From NCBI GenBank assembly GCA_963783175.1, contig CAWANG010000024.1, positions 1 to 64,000 on the forward strand: a stretch of DNA of 64,000 bases, given 5' to 3'. The first letter of the stretch is position 1. Each line of letters begins with the position of its first letter. The notes under the pieces are model-generated. The model worked only from the letters and a program-made list of their open reading frames with translations. It ran no database searches and had not been told where the DNA came from. This document shows positions 20,094-28,654 of the stretch, in pieces. Origin of the DNA: Roseiarcus sp963783175 (GTDB taxonomy: Bacteria > Pseudomonadota > Alphaproteobacteria > Rhizobiales > Beijerinckiaceae). A program made the translations under genes and the position numbers.

Positions 20094-20740
20094 GGCGCTT
20101 CCTTTGCCTGCGTCGCGCTGTCGAGGAAGACGCGGATTCCCCCAAGGCCGGTGAAGCGGCGCTCGTAGGCGAGGCCGAGCCGTTCGGCCGCCGCCTTTGC
20201 CTTCGCCGCGATGTCCGGATCGTCGAACTGCGCCAGATGGACGACCCGGCGGTAATTGCCGAAATAATCGTCGCGCAATTGCGGAAAGCGGTCGAGCCCG
20301 AGCCCGCGAATGACGAGCGCGTCGAAATGGCGGACGAGAAAATCGGTGAGGTAGAACGTGCCCGGCTCCTCCTCGCTGAGGCGCGAGAAGGCTTCGTCGC
20401 CAGCGTAGAACGCGTAGCAATGGGCGCCCTCGATGCGCTTCACGCCTTCTTCAGCAAGCACGCGGTCGAGCTCGCCGCCGGTCCCGCAATCGCCGTAGAG
20501 GCAGAGGATCTCGTCATAAGACGAGCGATTGGCGCGGATCTTCGCCCGCATCGCCTCGGGGATGCGGCCGGGATGGTTGTGCAATTGCGCCGGAAGGCAG
20601 GCGACGTCGATGTGATCGAGCCTGAGCGCCAGCACCTCGCGCGCGAGCGCGCCGCAGGCGATGACGAGGATCTTGCGCGCACCCTCCTTGCGGCCGGAAA
20701 AATGCGCCTCGGCGTCGATATCGTCGGTTGCGAGCGTCAT
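20081..20740 (-). CDS. DUF1638 protein
   Basis: 219 residues matching DUF1638: ILVIACGALAREVLAL at the N-terminus, LPAQLHNHPGRIP, LYGDCGTGGELD and AHCYAFYAGDEAF. Cys and His residues in those segments (CGAL, HNHPG, CGTGG, HCY) may bind a metal or corrinoid, which is an inference. The start at 20740 overlaps the SRPBCC stop (ATGA). DUF1638 proteins recur in alphaproteobacterial and archaeal corrinoid-dependent methyltransferase clusters, and this operon fits that pattern. Confidence 0.82.
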   Translation of the reverse strand: MTLATDDIDAEAHFSGRKEGARKILVIACGALAREVLALRLDHIDVACLPAQLHNHPGRIPEAMRAKIRANRSSYDEILCLYGDCGTGGELDRVLAEEGVKRIEGAHCYAFYAGDEAFSRLSEEEPGTFYLTDFLVRHFDALVIRGLGLDRFPQLRDDYFGNYRRVVHLAQFDDPDIAAKAKAAAERLGLAYERRFTGLGGIRVFLDSATQAKEAPWPA

Positions 20741-21201
20741 GTCACTGTCGCGAAATAGGCCTTGAAGCCTTCGAATATGCCCCCGTAAATCGCCTCATAG
20801 CGCGCTGCGGCCACGGGCGCTTCACCCTCCGCGTCGAACCATGACAGGATGTGAAGTCGCGATCTCCGGTCGTCCAGCTCATCGACGTAGCTGCACGCAA
20901 TGTATCCCTTGGTCCCGAACGTGTCCGTCTTGCGGTAATAGATGCGCCTCGTCTCGTCGTTCTGGTAGAAGACCTCTTCTTCGACCGCCGCGCCCGAGGA
21001 GAGAATCATCCGCCTCGTGCGAGGAATTTTATCGGCTTCGCCGATCAGTTCGCATCTCACCAGGGCGCCTAGAGCGCCGCCGCGCCTGGCGCTCAGGCTC
21101 CAACGCATCATGCCCGCCCAGTCCGTCAGGAGCGCCCAGACTTCATCCGCGGAGGCCGGGATTTCTTCAGACTTGTGCAACTCCACTCTGTGATCGCGCA
21201 T
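20737..21201 (-). CDS. SRPBCC/polyketide-cyclase-like ligand-binding protein
   Basis: 154 residues with the START/Bet v1-like pattern: IPASADEVWALLTDWAGMMRW at the N-terminus, a run of beta strands (RRMILSSGAAVEEEVFY; HILSWFDAEG) and a C-terminal helix (IFEGFKAYFATV). Such folds bind hydrophobic ligands. It sits inside the corrinoid operon, coupled by ATGA to DUF1638, which is not a position I associate with this family. GTG 21210 is an alternative start. It could present or sequester the methyl donor substrate; this is speculation. Confidence 0.75.
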   Translation of the reverse strand: MRDHRVELHKSEEIPASADEVWALLTDWAGMMRWSLSARRGGALGALVRCELIGEADKIPRTRRMILSSGAAVEEEVFYQNDETRRIYYRKTDTFGTKGYIACSYVDELDDRRSRLHILSWFDAEGEAPVAAARYEAIYGGIFEGFKAYFATVT

Positions 21202-21282
21202 GGCGTCCACGCCCCTATTTGACGGAGTGCTTTCCTACACCACTCCGGCGAGTGTTTTGCCACCCGCAAGCTGACGCAACGC

Positions 21283-21990
21283 CTAAACCTTTTCGCGGGC
21301 CTGCACGGTCCCCTGCCGGCGGGCGAGCAGGGCCTTGGCGGTCTCGACCGCGACCGCAGCGTCGCGGCAATAGGCGTCGGCCCCGATCGCCTCGGCGAAG
21401 GTTTCGTTGAGCGGCGCGCCGCCGACGAGCACGATGTGATCGTTGCGCATGCCCTTTTCCTTCAGCGTGTCGATCACGACCTTCATGTAGGGCATGGTCG
21501 TCGTCAGCAGCGCCGACATGCCGAGGATCTCCGGCTGGTGCTTCTCGATCGCCTCGAGATATTTCTCGACGCTGTTGTTGATGCCGATGTCGAACACTTC
21601 GAAGCCGGCGCCCTCCATCATCATGCAGACGAGATTCTTGCCGATGTCGTGGATGTCGCCCTTGACGGTCCCGATCACCATCCGGCCCATTTTCGGCGCG
21701 CCGGTCGCCGCCAGCAGGGGACGCAGGATCGCCATGCCCGCCTTCATCGCGTTGGCCGACATCAAAACCTCCGGCACGAACAGAATGCCGTCACGGAAGT
21801 CGATGCCTACGATGCGCATACCCTCGACCAGCGCCTTGGTCAGCACGTCATAGGGGATCCAGCCGCGGTCGAGCAGAATTCGTACGCCCTCTTCGATCTC
21901 TTCCTTGAGGCCGTCGTAGAGATCGTCGTGCATCTGCTCGACGAGTTCGTCGTCGGAAATGGTCTTGAGGTCGAGTTCGTCTTCCGCCAT
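21283..21990 (-). CDS. Corrinoid (B12-binding) methyl-carrier protein, MtbC/MtgC-like
   Basis: 235 residues. N-terminal helical cap (ILFVPEVLMSANAMKAGM) and C-terminal Rossmann B12 domain with the signature GDIHDIGKNLV, whose His ligates cobalt, then GMSALLTTTMPYM and VLVGGAPLN. It carries the methyl group from a substrate-specific methyltransferase to the methyl-THF transferase encoded downstream. It opens the operon. A cognate MttB/MtgB-type methyltransferase is not found on either side, so that partner must be encoded elsewhere. Confidence 0.9.
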   Translation of the reverse strand: MAEDELDLKTISDDELVEQMHDDLYDGLKEEIEEGVRILLDRGWIPYDVLTKALVEGMRIVGIDFRDGILFVPEVLMSANAMKAGMAILRPLLAATGAPKMGRMVIGTVKGDIHDIGKNLVCMMMEGAGFEVFDIGINNSVEKYLEAIEKHQPEILGMSALLTTTMPYMKVVIDTLKEKGMRNDHIVLVGGAPLNETFAEAIGADAYCRDAAVAVETAKALLARRQGTVQAREKV

Positions 21991-22121
21991 GAAGAAGGTC
22001 CGGATGTTCAGGCCCGCGGGAGATCGGGCGCGGCACTATTGGCGCGGGCGCAGGGACGGGAAAAGCATAATAAACAATCGCCTGCCCATCTTTTTGCAAT
22101 TCGCTTACGAGGGCAAGGGGT

Positions 22122-22182
22122 CTACCCCGCGGGCAGTTTTAACCTTGTGCTCACGACCGGAGCCCGTTCGACGCCGAGCCAT
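22122..22182 (-). repeat. Degenerate copy of the nitrilase-gene 3' end
   Basis: On the minus strand this stretch reads ...REHKVKTARG, closely matching the last codons of the neighbouring amidase gene (AEHKVKIARE at 22228-22260), and shares cttgtgctc, gaccgg and nearby bases in order. It has no start and lacks the rest of the gene, so it looks like a short tandem-duplication remnant between that gene's stop and the corrinoid operon. Confidence 0.5.
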
Positions 22183-22227
22183 CGGAGCGCGAAATAGCGT
22201 TCCTTCCGCACCCGCCCGGGGAAATAC

Positions 22228-23055
22228 CTACTCCCGGGCGATCTTGACCTTGTGCTCCGCGACCGGGATCATCGCCCGCACCTTTTTGACCCTCGCCGGG
22301 TCGATCCGGGCGGAAACGACGCCGACGCCGTCGGATGCCTTGGCGATCACGTGGCCCCAGGGGTCGGCGATGAGGGAGTGGCCATAAGTCTGGCGCTGCT
22401 CGTTGCCGACGGCGAAGGAGCCGGTCTGGGCGCTGGCGCAGACGTAAGCCTCGGTCTCGATCGCACGCGCCCGCAGCAAGACTTCCCAGTGGTCTTTGCC
22501 GGTCTGCATGGTGAAAGCGGCCGGCATCGCTATCATCTCGGCGCCCTTCTCCGCCAGCGCTTGAAAGAGATCGGGAAAGCGCAGGTCGTAGCAGATCGAG
22601 CAGCCGACGGTGACCCCTTCGCAGTCGTAGGTGACGACGTGATCGCCGGCCTTCACCGTTGCGCTTTCCTTGTAGGCGGTTCCGTCCGGGGTCATCACGT
22701 CGAACAGGTGGATCTTGCGGTAGCGGGCGATCTCCTCGCCGTCGCGATTAAAGACGACGGAGGTGTTGTGGTAGCGGTCCTCGCCCTCGATCTTCTCCAT
22801 GATCGAGCCGGCGTGGACGAAGATGCGATGCTTGATCGCCTGGCCATGCGCCATCGCATAGGCCGGACCTCCGGGCAGGCGCTCGGCGTTGGCGAGCTTC
22901 TGAGCCCGCGAGCCGCCGGCCCAGTCGAACTGCTCGGGCAGCAGCACCCAGTCCGGCCCTTCCTCGGCGACGGCGCGCTCGATCAGCGCCTCGGCCGCAG
23001 CGATATTGGCGGCCTTGTCGTTGATCGAATTCATCTGGATGAGCGAGACTTTCAT
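22228..23055 (-). CDS. Carbon-nitrogen hydrolase (nitrilase superfamily, Nit2/omega-amidase-like)
   Basis: 275 residues with the catalytic Glu in LLPEQFDW, Lys in RYRKIHLFD and Cys in CYDLRFPDLFQ, the nitrilase-superfamily triad. HLFDVMTPDG and YKES are typical of Nit1/Nit2-type amidases that hydrolyse deaminated glutathione or 2-oxo-acid amides. No signal peptide; cytoplasmic. Full length. It stands between a degenerate duplicate of its own tail and the FMN reductase gene (51 bases upstream), with which it may be co-transcribed. Confidence 0.87.
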   Translation of the reverse strand: MKVSLIQMNSINDKAANIAAAEALIERAVAEEGPDWVLLPEQFDWAGGSRAQKLANAERLPGGPAYAMAHGQAIKHRIFVHAGSIMEKIEGEDRYHNTSVVFNRDGEEIARYRKIHLFDVMTPDGTAYKESATVKAGDHVVTYDCEGVTVGCSICYDLRFPDLFQALAEKGAEMIAMPAAFTMQTGKDHWEVLLRARAIETEAYVCASAQTGSFAVGNEQRQTYGHSLIADPWGHVIAKASDGVGVVSARIDPARVKKVRAMIPVAEHKVKIARE

Positions 23056-23106
23056 GGCCGACGGCTCCGGGAACGCCTGCCAATGTGGTTTGAGCGTGGT
23101 CGCCCG

Positions 23107-23667
23107 TCAACGGCGGGCGAAGGCGGCGAAGGCGTTGAGCTGGTCGGCGATGAAGCCGCGCGTCGCCGGATCGGTCAGTTCGCCCGTCGCGGAATCGACC
23201 TTGGTCTGAATTTGCGGGACTATGACGTCGGGCCGGTTGAGGCTACGTGCGTCGATGCTGACCAGCACCTGGCGCAGGTGATGCAGCGATCGAACTCCCC
23301 CGTAGAGGCCGGTCGAGCCGGTCTGGATCGCGACGGGCTTGCCGGCGAATGGTTGGTTCGGCAGGCGGGAGATCCAGTCGATCGCGTTCTTCAGGACGCC
23401 GGGGACGGAATGATTGTACTCAGGCGTCACGATAATGACGCCGTCAGCCTTATCGATCGCGTCCGCCATCGCGGTCACAACGGGCGGAAAGCCCTTGAGC
23501 TGGACGTCGTGGTTGTAAAGGGGGAAGTCACCGATCGAGCCGAGCGGCGTGATCGAAACGCCTTCGGGCGCGAGCAGGGGCAGGGCGCGGGCGATCGCCG
23601 CGTTGAAGGAGCCCTTCCGCAGGCTCCCCACCATGACGACGAATTGCAGCGGCGGGTCATCAGCCAT
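23107..23667 (-). CDS. NADPH-dependent FMN reductase family protein
   Basis: 186 residues of flavodoxin-like fold: VVMVGSLRKGSFNAAIARAL (FMN phosphate loop), VIIVTPEYNHSVPGVLKNAIDW and IQTGSTGLYGGVRS. These match the ChrR/SsuE-like quinone or azo reductase group. ATG 23667 follows GGGGGAAAG. A longer ORF reaching 24120 is antisense to the next gene and is discarded. Probably a soluble quinone or flavin reductase; substrate not determined. Confidence 0.87.
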   Translation of the reverse strand: MADDPPLQFVVMVGSLRKGSFNAAIARALPLLAPEGVSITPLGSIGDFPLYNHDVQLKGFPPVVTAMADAIDKADGVIIVTPEYNHSVPGVLKNAIDWISRLPNQPFAGKPVAIQTGSTGLYGGVRSLHHLRQVLVSIDARSLNRPDVIVPQIQTKVDSATGELTDPATRGFIADQLNAFAAFARR

Positions 23668-23806
23668 CGATCTTTCCCCCACAAGATGCCACGCGCCTGG
23701 GCGCACTGCCGGATTCTCCGCGAGTCGGCCCATCGGCCACCCGCGTTTTGGCCCTCGCCGCGGAATTGCTATGGTCCTTACCAAATCGTGACCGAAGCAG
23801 GGAGCC

Positions 23807-24619
23807 ATGTTGACCCCATCCGAGCTTTTTTCCGTCGAGGGCCGCACCGCGCTGGTGACAGGAGGGGCGACCGGCCTCGGCCGAACCTGCGCCGAGGCGC
23901 TGCTCCGTGCCGGGGCGCGGGTCATGATCGCCTCGCGCAAGGCCGAGGCCTGCGAGGCGGCGGCGCGCGAGCTCTCCGCGCTCGGGCCTTGCGAGGGCTT
24001 CGGCGGCACGGTCGCCAACGAAGCGGGCGTCATGGCGCTCGCGGCCGAGACACGCAGGCGCACGGACGCTTTGCACATTCTCGTCAATAACGCCGGCTTG
24101 ACCTGGGGCGAGCCATTCAAGACCTATCCCTGGAAGGCGTGGGAGCGGGTGATGAGCGTCAATGTCGCGGGCATGTTCTCGCTGACCCGCGACCTCGCCC
24201 CGGCTCTCTTCGCCTCGGCGAACGCGGAGCGGCCGTCGACGGTAGTCAACCTCGGCTCGGTCATGGGCACGGCGACCGGCGCCGAGAACGCTTACGCCTA
24301 TTCCGCCTCGAAGGCGGCCGTGCATCACCTGACCCGCATTCTCGCGCAGGAGTTCGCGGGCCGACAGGTAACGGTCAACGCCATTGCGCCGGGGCCGTTT
24401 CCCACCAACATGACACGGTTCGCAATCGGCGACGAAGCGGGCGCGGCGCGGGGCGCCAAGACCGTGCCGATGGGCCGGCTCGGCCGCGAGGACGATATCG
24501 CCGGCGCAATCCTGTTCCTGACCGGGCGCGGCGGCGCCTATACGACCGGCGCGATCCTGCCGGTCGACGGCGGGATTGCCGTCGCCCCGCCGCCATCATT
24601 GTTCGGAGGCCACGAATGA
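23807..24619 (+). CDS. Short-chain dehydrogenase/reductase
   Basis: 270 residues: TGGATGLGRTCAEAL cofactor loop, NNAGLTWG, catalytic Ser-Tyr-Lys (NLGSVMGTATG; YAYSASKAAVHHL) and the C-terminal ILPVDGGIAV. Its stop overlaps the ATG of the MaoC-like gene, so an oxidoreductase-hydratase pair acts on one acyl or alcohol substrate; beta-ketoacyl/3-hydroxyacyl chemistry is the likely reaction. ASRKAEAC at the end of beta2 suggests NADP preference (inference). Confidence 0.87.
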   Translation: MLTPSELFSVEGRTALVTGGATGLGRTCAEALLRAGARVMIASRKAEACEAAARELSALGPCEGFGGTVANEAGVMALAAETRRRTDALHILVNNAGLTWGEPFKTYPWKAWERVMSVNVAGMFSLTRDLAPALFASANAERPSTVVNLGSVMGTATGAENAYAYSASKAAVHHLTRILAQEFAGRQVTVNAIAPGPFPTNMTRFAIGDEAGAARGAKTVPMGRLGREDDIAGAILFLTGRGGAYTTGAILPVDGGIAVAPPPSLFGGHE

Positions 24620-25089
24620 ACGACTGGGCGGACGTCAAGAAGGTTCCCGCCGGCGAACTTGCGGCCATGGTCGGCCGCAGCTTCATCTCGCGCTGGCTCA
24701 CCGTCGATCAAGACCGGATCGACGCCTTTGCCAAGGTCACCGAAGACGAGCAGTTTATCCATGTCGACCCCGAGCGGGCGGGAGCGACCGCGTTTGGCGG
24801 CACGGTTGCGCACGGCTTCCTTACTCTCTCGCTATTGTCGGCCATGGCCTATAGCGCGCTGCCCAGAATCGAGGGCGCGATCCACGGCGTGAACTACGGC
24901 TTCGATAAGGTGCGCTTTCTCCATCCCGTCCGCTCGGGAAGCCGCGTGCGCGGGCATTTCACGCTCGCCGCAGCGACGCACCGTTCGTCCCGCGAGTGGC
25001 AATTGAGTTACGAGGTCAGCCTGGAGATCGAAGGGGCGCACAAGCCCGCGCTCGCCGCAGTCTGGCTGACGATGCAGGTGATGGGGTAG
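24616..25089 (+). CDS. MaoC-like (R)-specific enoyl-CoA hydratase
   Basis: 157 residues, single hot-dog fold. VTEDEQFIHVDPERAG carries the Asp/His pair of the hydratase-2 motif, followed by FGGTVAHGFLTLSLLS. Close in size to PhaJ/NodN-type proteins. ATGA overlap with the SDR gene implies coupled translation. Together they could interconvert 2-enoyl- and 3-hydroxyacyl-CoA and reduce the product. No signal peptide. Confidence 0.87.
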   Translation: MNDWADVKKVPAGELAAMVGRSFISRWLTVDQDRIDAFAKVTEDEQFIHVDPERAGATAFGGTVAHGFLTLSLLSAMAYSALPRIEGAIHGVNYGFDKVRFLHPVRSGSRVRGHFTLAAATHRSSREWQLSYEVSLEIEGAHKPALAAVWLTMQVMG

Positions 25090-25193
25090 CCGCCTGCGAT
25101 CATGCAGCGTACCACCGCAGACCGAACCCAGACGCCCTTGGCGACATCGCCGGGATAGTTGGCGCTACTGCATCGCCGCGAAGCGCTCGGCGG

Positions 25194-26249
25194 TCAAGGT
25201 CGCGCCGGTTCCGCAGAAGGCTGTTCGTCCTCGCAACTCAATCTGCGATAGCGGAGCCTCCTCACACCCATCCTCATATCAACGCTGGGTCGTTCGCTCA
25301 CTCCGTGGCCTGTCTCAGCGCCCAGGTGGAACTCGACCAAGGATACGCCGCGAAACTTCGAGGAGGCGGTCGACATCAGAACTGTCAAGATCTCGTCTTC
25401 GGTCGATAGATTGAAATTCTCGATAGGTCCGTCATCGACACGAATTCCGATCGCGATCGGGTTTGACGCGCTGGCCTCGGGAAGGGTGAGATGAAGCTGC
25501 AATTCTATGGCGCGGTCGCGCGAGCACTGCTGATCGGGGTGTGGCAGCATGAGAAGGCATTTGTCGTCTCGGTTCCAGATCACCCAATCCAGGGCGCCAT
25601 GCCATCCGCTGAGGAAGAATTTGGTCGGATAGCCCTCTGCAAAGCGGTTTGAGATCCAGATCCATCCGTCTCCGCCAAACCCCTGCTGAACTGCGTCATC
25701 CACAAGCGGCCAGCACATCGTCAACGAGTTTTTGCCGCTCAAGACAAACATGTCGCGCACGACGCTTATTTGTCGTCTGTTTTCCTCCTCGAGCGGCGCA
25801 AGTCTCGGATCAATGGCGGCGCCATGCCCCTGCGCCGTCCGAGGACTTGTTAGCGAAACCGCCGAGCCTGAAACAGCCCGGACGCCCTCCGCCTGCGCGC
25901 CGTTCTTGCGCAAAGAACACGAGTAGACGAGACCGGACGGCGTCTCGCCTTCGTCGAAGGCGATTCGAGCCGTAAAAAGCGCCAGACGCAGGTCCAGACC
26001 CCTCGTCTCGCCCACCGCTGCAAAAGCGAGTTGGCCCCCGGGTTTCAGAACGCGAAAGATCTCGCGCAGCGCGAACGGGGCGATATCCGACTCCAATTCG
26101 CGCGCGATCCAGACGGCGGCGTCGACCGACGATGAAGCTCTCGGAAGGTTGAGCAAGGAACCATATTCGGCGCGGCCGCCAAGCTCCGGCTCGGGCGGTT
26201 TGTCGGCGCAGACGATCACGTCGCTTCCACTCAGAACGCTATCGGACAA
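25194..26249 (-). CDS. Methyltransferase-like protein with C-terminal beta domain (start unclear)
   Basis: About 351 residues from TTG 26249. The N-terminal part contains LREIFRVLKPGGQLAFAAVG, the post-motif-III signature of a class I methyltransferase, but SAM motif I is missing. The open frame runs further upstream with plausible coding sequence (RVLLIFDD) but no ATG/GTG/TTG, so either the true start is lost or another frameshift joins it to the preceding glycosyltransferase gene. The C-terminal half (LSGWHGALDWVIWN; LQLHLTLPEA) looks like a beta-rich domain of glycan-modifying proteins. Function unassigned. Confidence 0.55.
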   Translation of the reverse strand: MSDSVLSGSDVIVCADKPPEPELGGRAEYGSLLNLPRASSSVDAAVWIARELESDIAPFALREIFRVLKPGGQLAFAAVGETRGLDLRLALFTARIAFDEGETPSGLVYSCSLRKNGAQAEGVRAVSGSAVSLTSPRTAQGHGAAIDPRLAPLEEENRRQISVVRDMFVLSGKNSLTMCWPLVDDAVQQGFGGDGWIWISNRFAEGYPTKFFLSGWHGALDWVIWNRDDKCLLMLPHPDQQCSRDRAIELQLHLTLPEASASNPIAIGIRVDDGPIENFNLSTEDEILTVLMSTASSKFRGVSLVEFHLGAETGHGVSERPSVDMRMGVRRLRYRRLSCEDEQPSAEPARP

Positions 26250-26274
26250 TTGCGAGCGGACATCGCACAGCGGA

Positions 26275-27994
26275 TCATCGAAGATCAGCAGAACCCGATT
26301 TCCAGCCGTTATGGCCGAGGAGGCCCCGCGCCATCGCGACCGTTTCGGCCAAGGGCTTCGGAGCGGATCGCGTTTCCGCGGCGATCAGTTTCGCGGAGAG
26401 ATTTTCCAACTCCGCGATAATCCTGTTCGCGGCCTCCGCGACACTGGCGGCGGAGTGCCCCTTCATGCATTCCGGCCCGGTCGTATGCCGCGGACACTCG
26501 ATGAGCCAGGTTCTGGGTAGTGAACCAGCAGGCTTTGCAGCCCGACGGCTCCAAATTGATATTTTGTGGATAGCCAAAAAACTCGACCGGCGTGGGGCCG
26601 AACAGAACCACACACCGTGCGTGAACTGCGGTCGCGAGGTGAACAAGGCCGCCTTCCGTATCGATGTGGCATAAACCGTGCTTGATCAGGAGGCCGGTCT
26701 CCTCGAGCGAAGTCAGTCCATTTAAGTAATGAGTGACGCCCTCTATATTTTCCTCTTCTTCTATACCAAGCTGAACGACCTCGATTCCTTCCCTTCGAAG
26801 GAGCGAGACAATTTGACGCCATTGCTCCATCGAAATATTCTTTGTCGAACTGTAATCAGTCGTCCTGGTCTTTGCGGGCAGAAAATTCAAATCGAAACCG
26901 TGGTGGACGGTCACGTAGCGCTTTGTTAGCAAACCGATTATCGCTCGAAGTGACTGTTTACCCGGAAAGAACGGTATCTCGTCAGGATTGCGGTGAGGCA
27001 GGCCAGAGGTCGCAACGCTCACCTTCATGAGCGACAGCCCAAGTCGGGTCACGTCACGAGAGAAAGCGAAATTAAATATAGGCCAACCGTGCAGGAAGCA
27101 ATACTTATCAAGAATTTGTCTCAAATCGGACGATTTTGACTCGATAGACCGAATGTCGCTGCGCGCGATTCTTGAACTTGGCGGGATTATATACTGTACG
27201 CTATATGTCCATACTATGATCAAATCGAATATCGATATATCGCTGATACTGTCGACAAAATCGAACACGTGTCGAGAAACGGGAACCAGCGAGTTCCTCA
27301 CATAAGGATTGCGCGCTACGACTTCAGCCACAGCGGGTTGGGCCGCGATGATCGCCAGATCACAGGAAAACTGATCCGAGATGGGCCCCACAAGATGCGT
27401 AGATTTCAGAACATCGCCAAGCCCCCCGCCAACAACAAGAGCAACCTGGATCGGGTCCTTTCGAAAGCGCGATGCCTTACTCAAGCGAGGTTCGTTGTCG
27501 ACAAACCACTCTGCCCAAGCCTTTAATGGTGCGGCTTTCGGCAAATGCCACCCTGGGTCATGAGCGGCAATCGCATGGGGGCCGCCGGTGTTCTCCGCCG
27601 AGGGGGGTTTCAGGTATGCGAAAAGTTGCTTTCCCGTGCTGCGAACGTAACGCTCTGCCGCTTTAGGCAGGTTTTTTAGCTTCCGCTTTTTCTCAAGACT
27701 CTCGCGCAGAGCCAGCTCTTCGTGCAAAGCCTTTTCACGCGCCGCTAAGTGCTCGCGAAGAGACGTGAGCACACGATCACGAAAAAGCACGAGATGATCT
27801 TGCCGAGCCTTGATTTCAGTTTCTATTTCCGCAAGGGCAGTTTGTATTCTCTTACCTTCGATAATCAGCATCCGGCGGCGAACGAGAAAGCTACTCGATC
27901 CGACAGTAATATCGAAGTTTAGACAATTATCCTTTTTATTTTTTTCTTGCGGTGGGCCCGAGAAAAGAGCTCTTAGCCTAAGTGCCTGGTTCAT
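26275..27994 (-). CDS. GT9-like (ADP-heptose-type) glycosyltransferase with N-terminal coiled coil (frameshift)
   Basis: Reconstructed about 572 residues. Residues 45-130 are a charged coiled coil (EIETEIKARQDHL; REKALHEELALRESLEK). From about 165 a GT-B domain follows (VALVVGGGLGDVLKSTHL; GLCHIDTEGGLVHLATAV; VLFGPTPVEFFGY). The frame breaks near 26515-26517 at a CCC on the coding strand; removing one C gives CWFTTRTWLIECPRHTTG and a normal Cys-containing tail ending at 26275. Without repair the ORF ends at 26309 in unrelated sequence. This stretch is visibly AT-richer than its neighbours, as often seen in horizontally moved glycan loci. Acceptor unknown. Confidence 0.7.
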
Positions 27995-28458
27995 AGTGCT
28001 GGCTCGCTCTGGAGGATAAGTTCAGATCGGCGCCAATGGGGCTGATTAGACTGGGGGAATGGGGCGCGAATAGGGCGGCAAGAATTCATTGATAGCCATC
28101 TGCTGTCTCGAGATAGCTTCTCACATAAATCGTTAAGCCATCCTCAAGACAGGTTAACGGCAGCGACTGCTCGGATGCGTCGAGGTGAAGCCCGACCGCG
28201 TCGCGCAGCTTCTCAATGAATGCGGAATTCCTCGTCCTCGCGATGCGTTGTCGCCCTCATGGTGCATAGGGGCAGAAAGGCGGGAGGCGGATATTTTGTT
28301 GCGCCTGGGCAATGGCAAAATTACGCGAGCGGTCATGTTGCCCAATTGGCCACACTGATCGCTAGATGTCGGGCGTCCGATGAGTTCTAAAACGCGGCGA
28401 TCGCGATGATGTTACAGGCTTTCCATGCTAGCTTGAACTAGGGCGCGGAGAGCGTGGC
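27995..28458. other. Intergenic stretch with a possible decayed ORF
   Basis: No intact gene. On the minus strand about 28086-28257 an open frame without a start reads FIEKLRDAVGLHLD and then LEDGLTIYVRSYLE before a stop. It resembles the C-terminal end of a small protein, perhaps antitoxin-like, but I cannot name it. No terminator or repeat was recognised. Confidence 0.35.
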
Positions 28459-28548
28459 TGGCGGAGAGGGAGGGATTCGAACCCCCGGTACGCTTGCACG
28501 TACTCCGCATTTCGAGTGCGGCGCGATCGACCACTCTGCCACCTCTCC
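28459..28548 (-). tRNA. tRNA-Ser (anticodon CGA)
   Basis: On the minus strand the acceptor 5' arm GGAGAGG (plus positions 28542-28548) pairs with CCTCTCC near the 3' end, followed by G and an encoded CCA. The anticodon stem CCGCA/TGCGG encloses CTCGAAA, giving anticodon CGA for Ser UCG codons. A long variable arm (GTACGTGCAAGCGTAC) and the T-loop GGTTCGAATCC are both as expected for a class II tRNA. Length 90 bases including CCA. Confidence 0.96.
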
Positions 28549-28654
28549 GGGGCCGACGGCGACGCTCAAGTCTCGCCGCAAGGGTCGGCGGGGCGCTTAG
28601 CATGGCGCGCCGGCGCCGGCAAGACGCGCTTGCCCCGCCCCGGGGCGGCCGCCT

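Noticed and set aside
19792..20145. Upstream extension of the MetV-like ORF
   Set aside because: Arg-rich frame lying inside the virulence-factor-domain gene; the TTGA overlap gives a better start.
28086..28257. HicB-like antitoxin gene
   Set aside because: No start codon, no toxin partner, and only a short end fragment; the resemblance is too weak to name.
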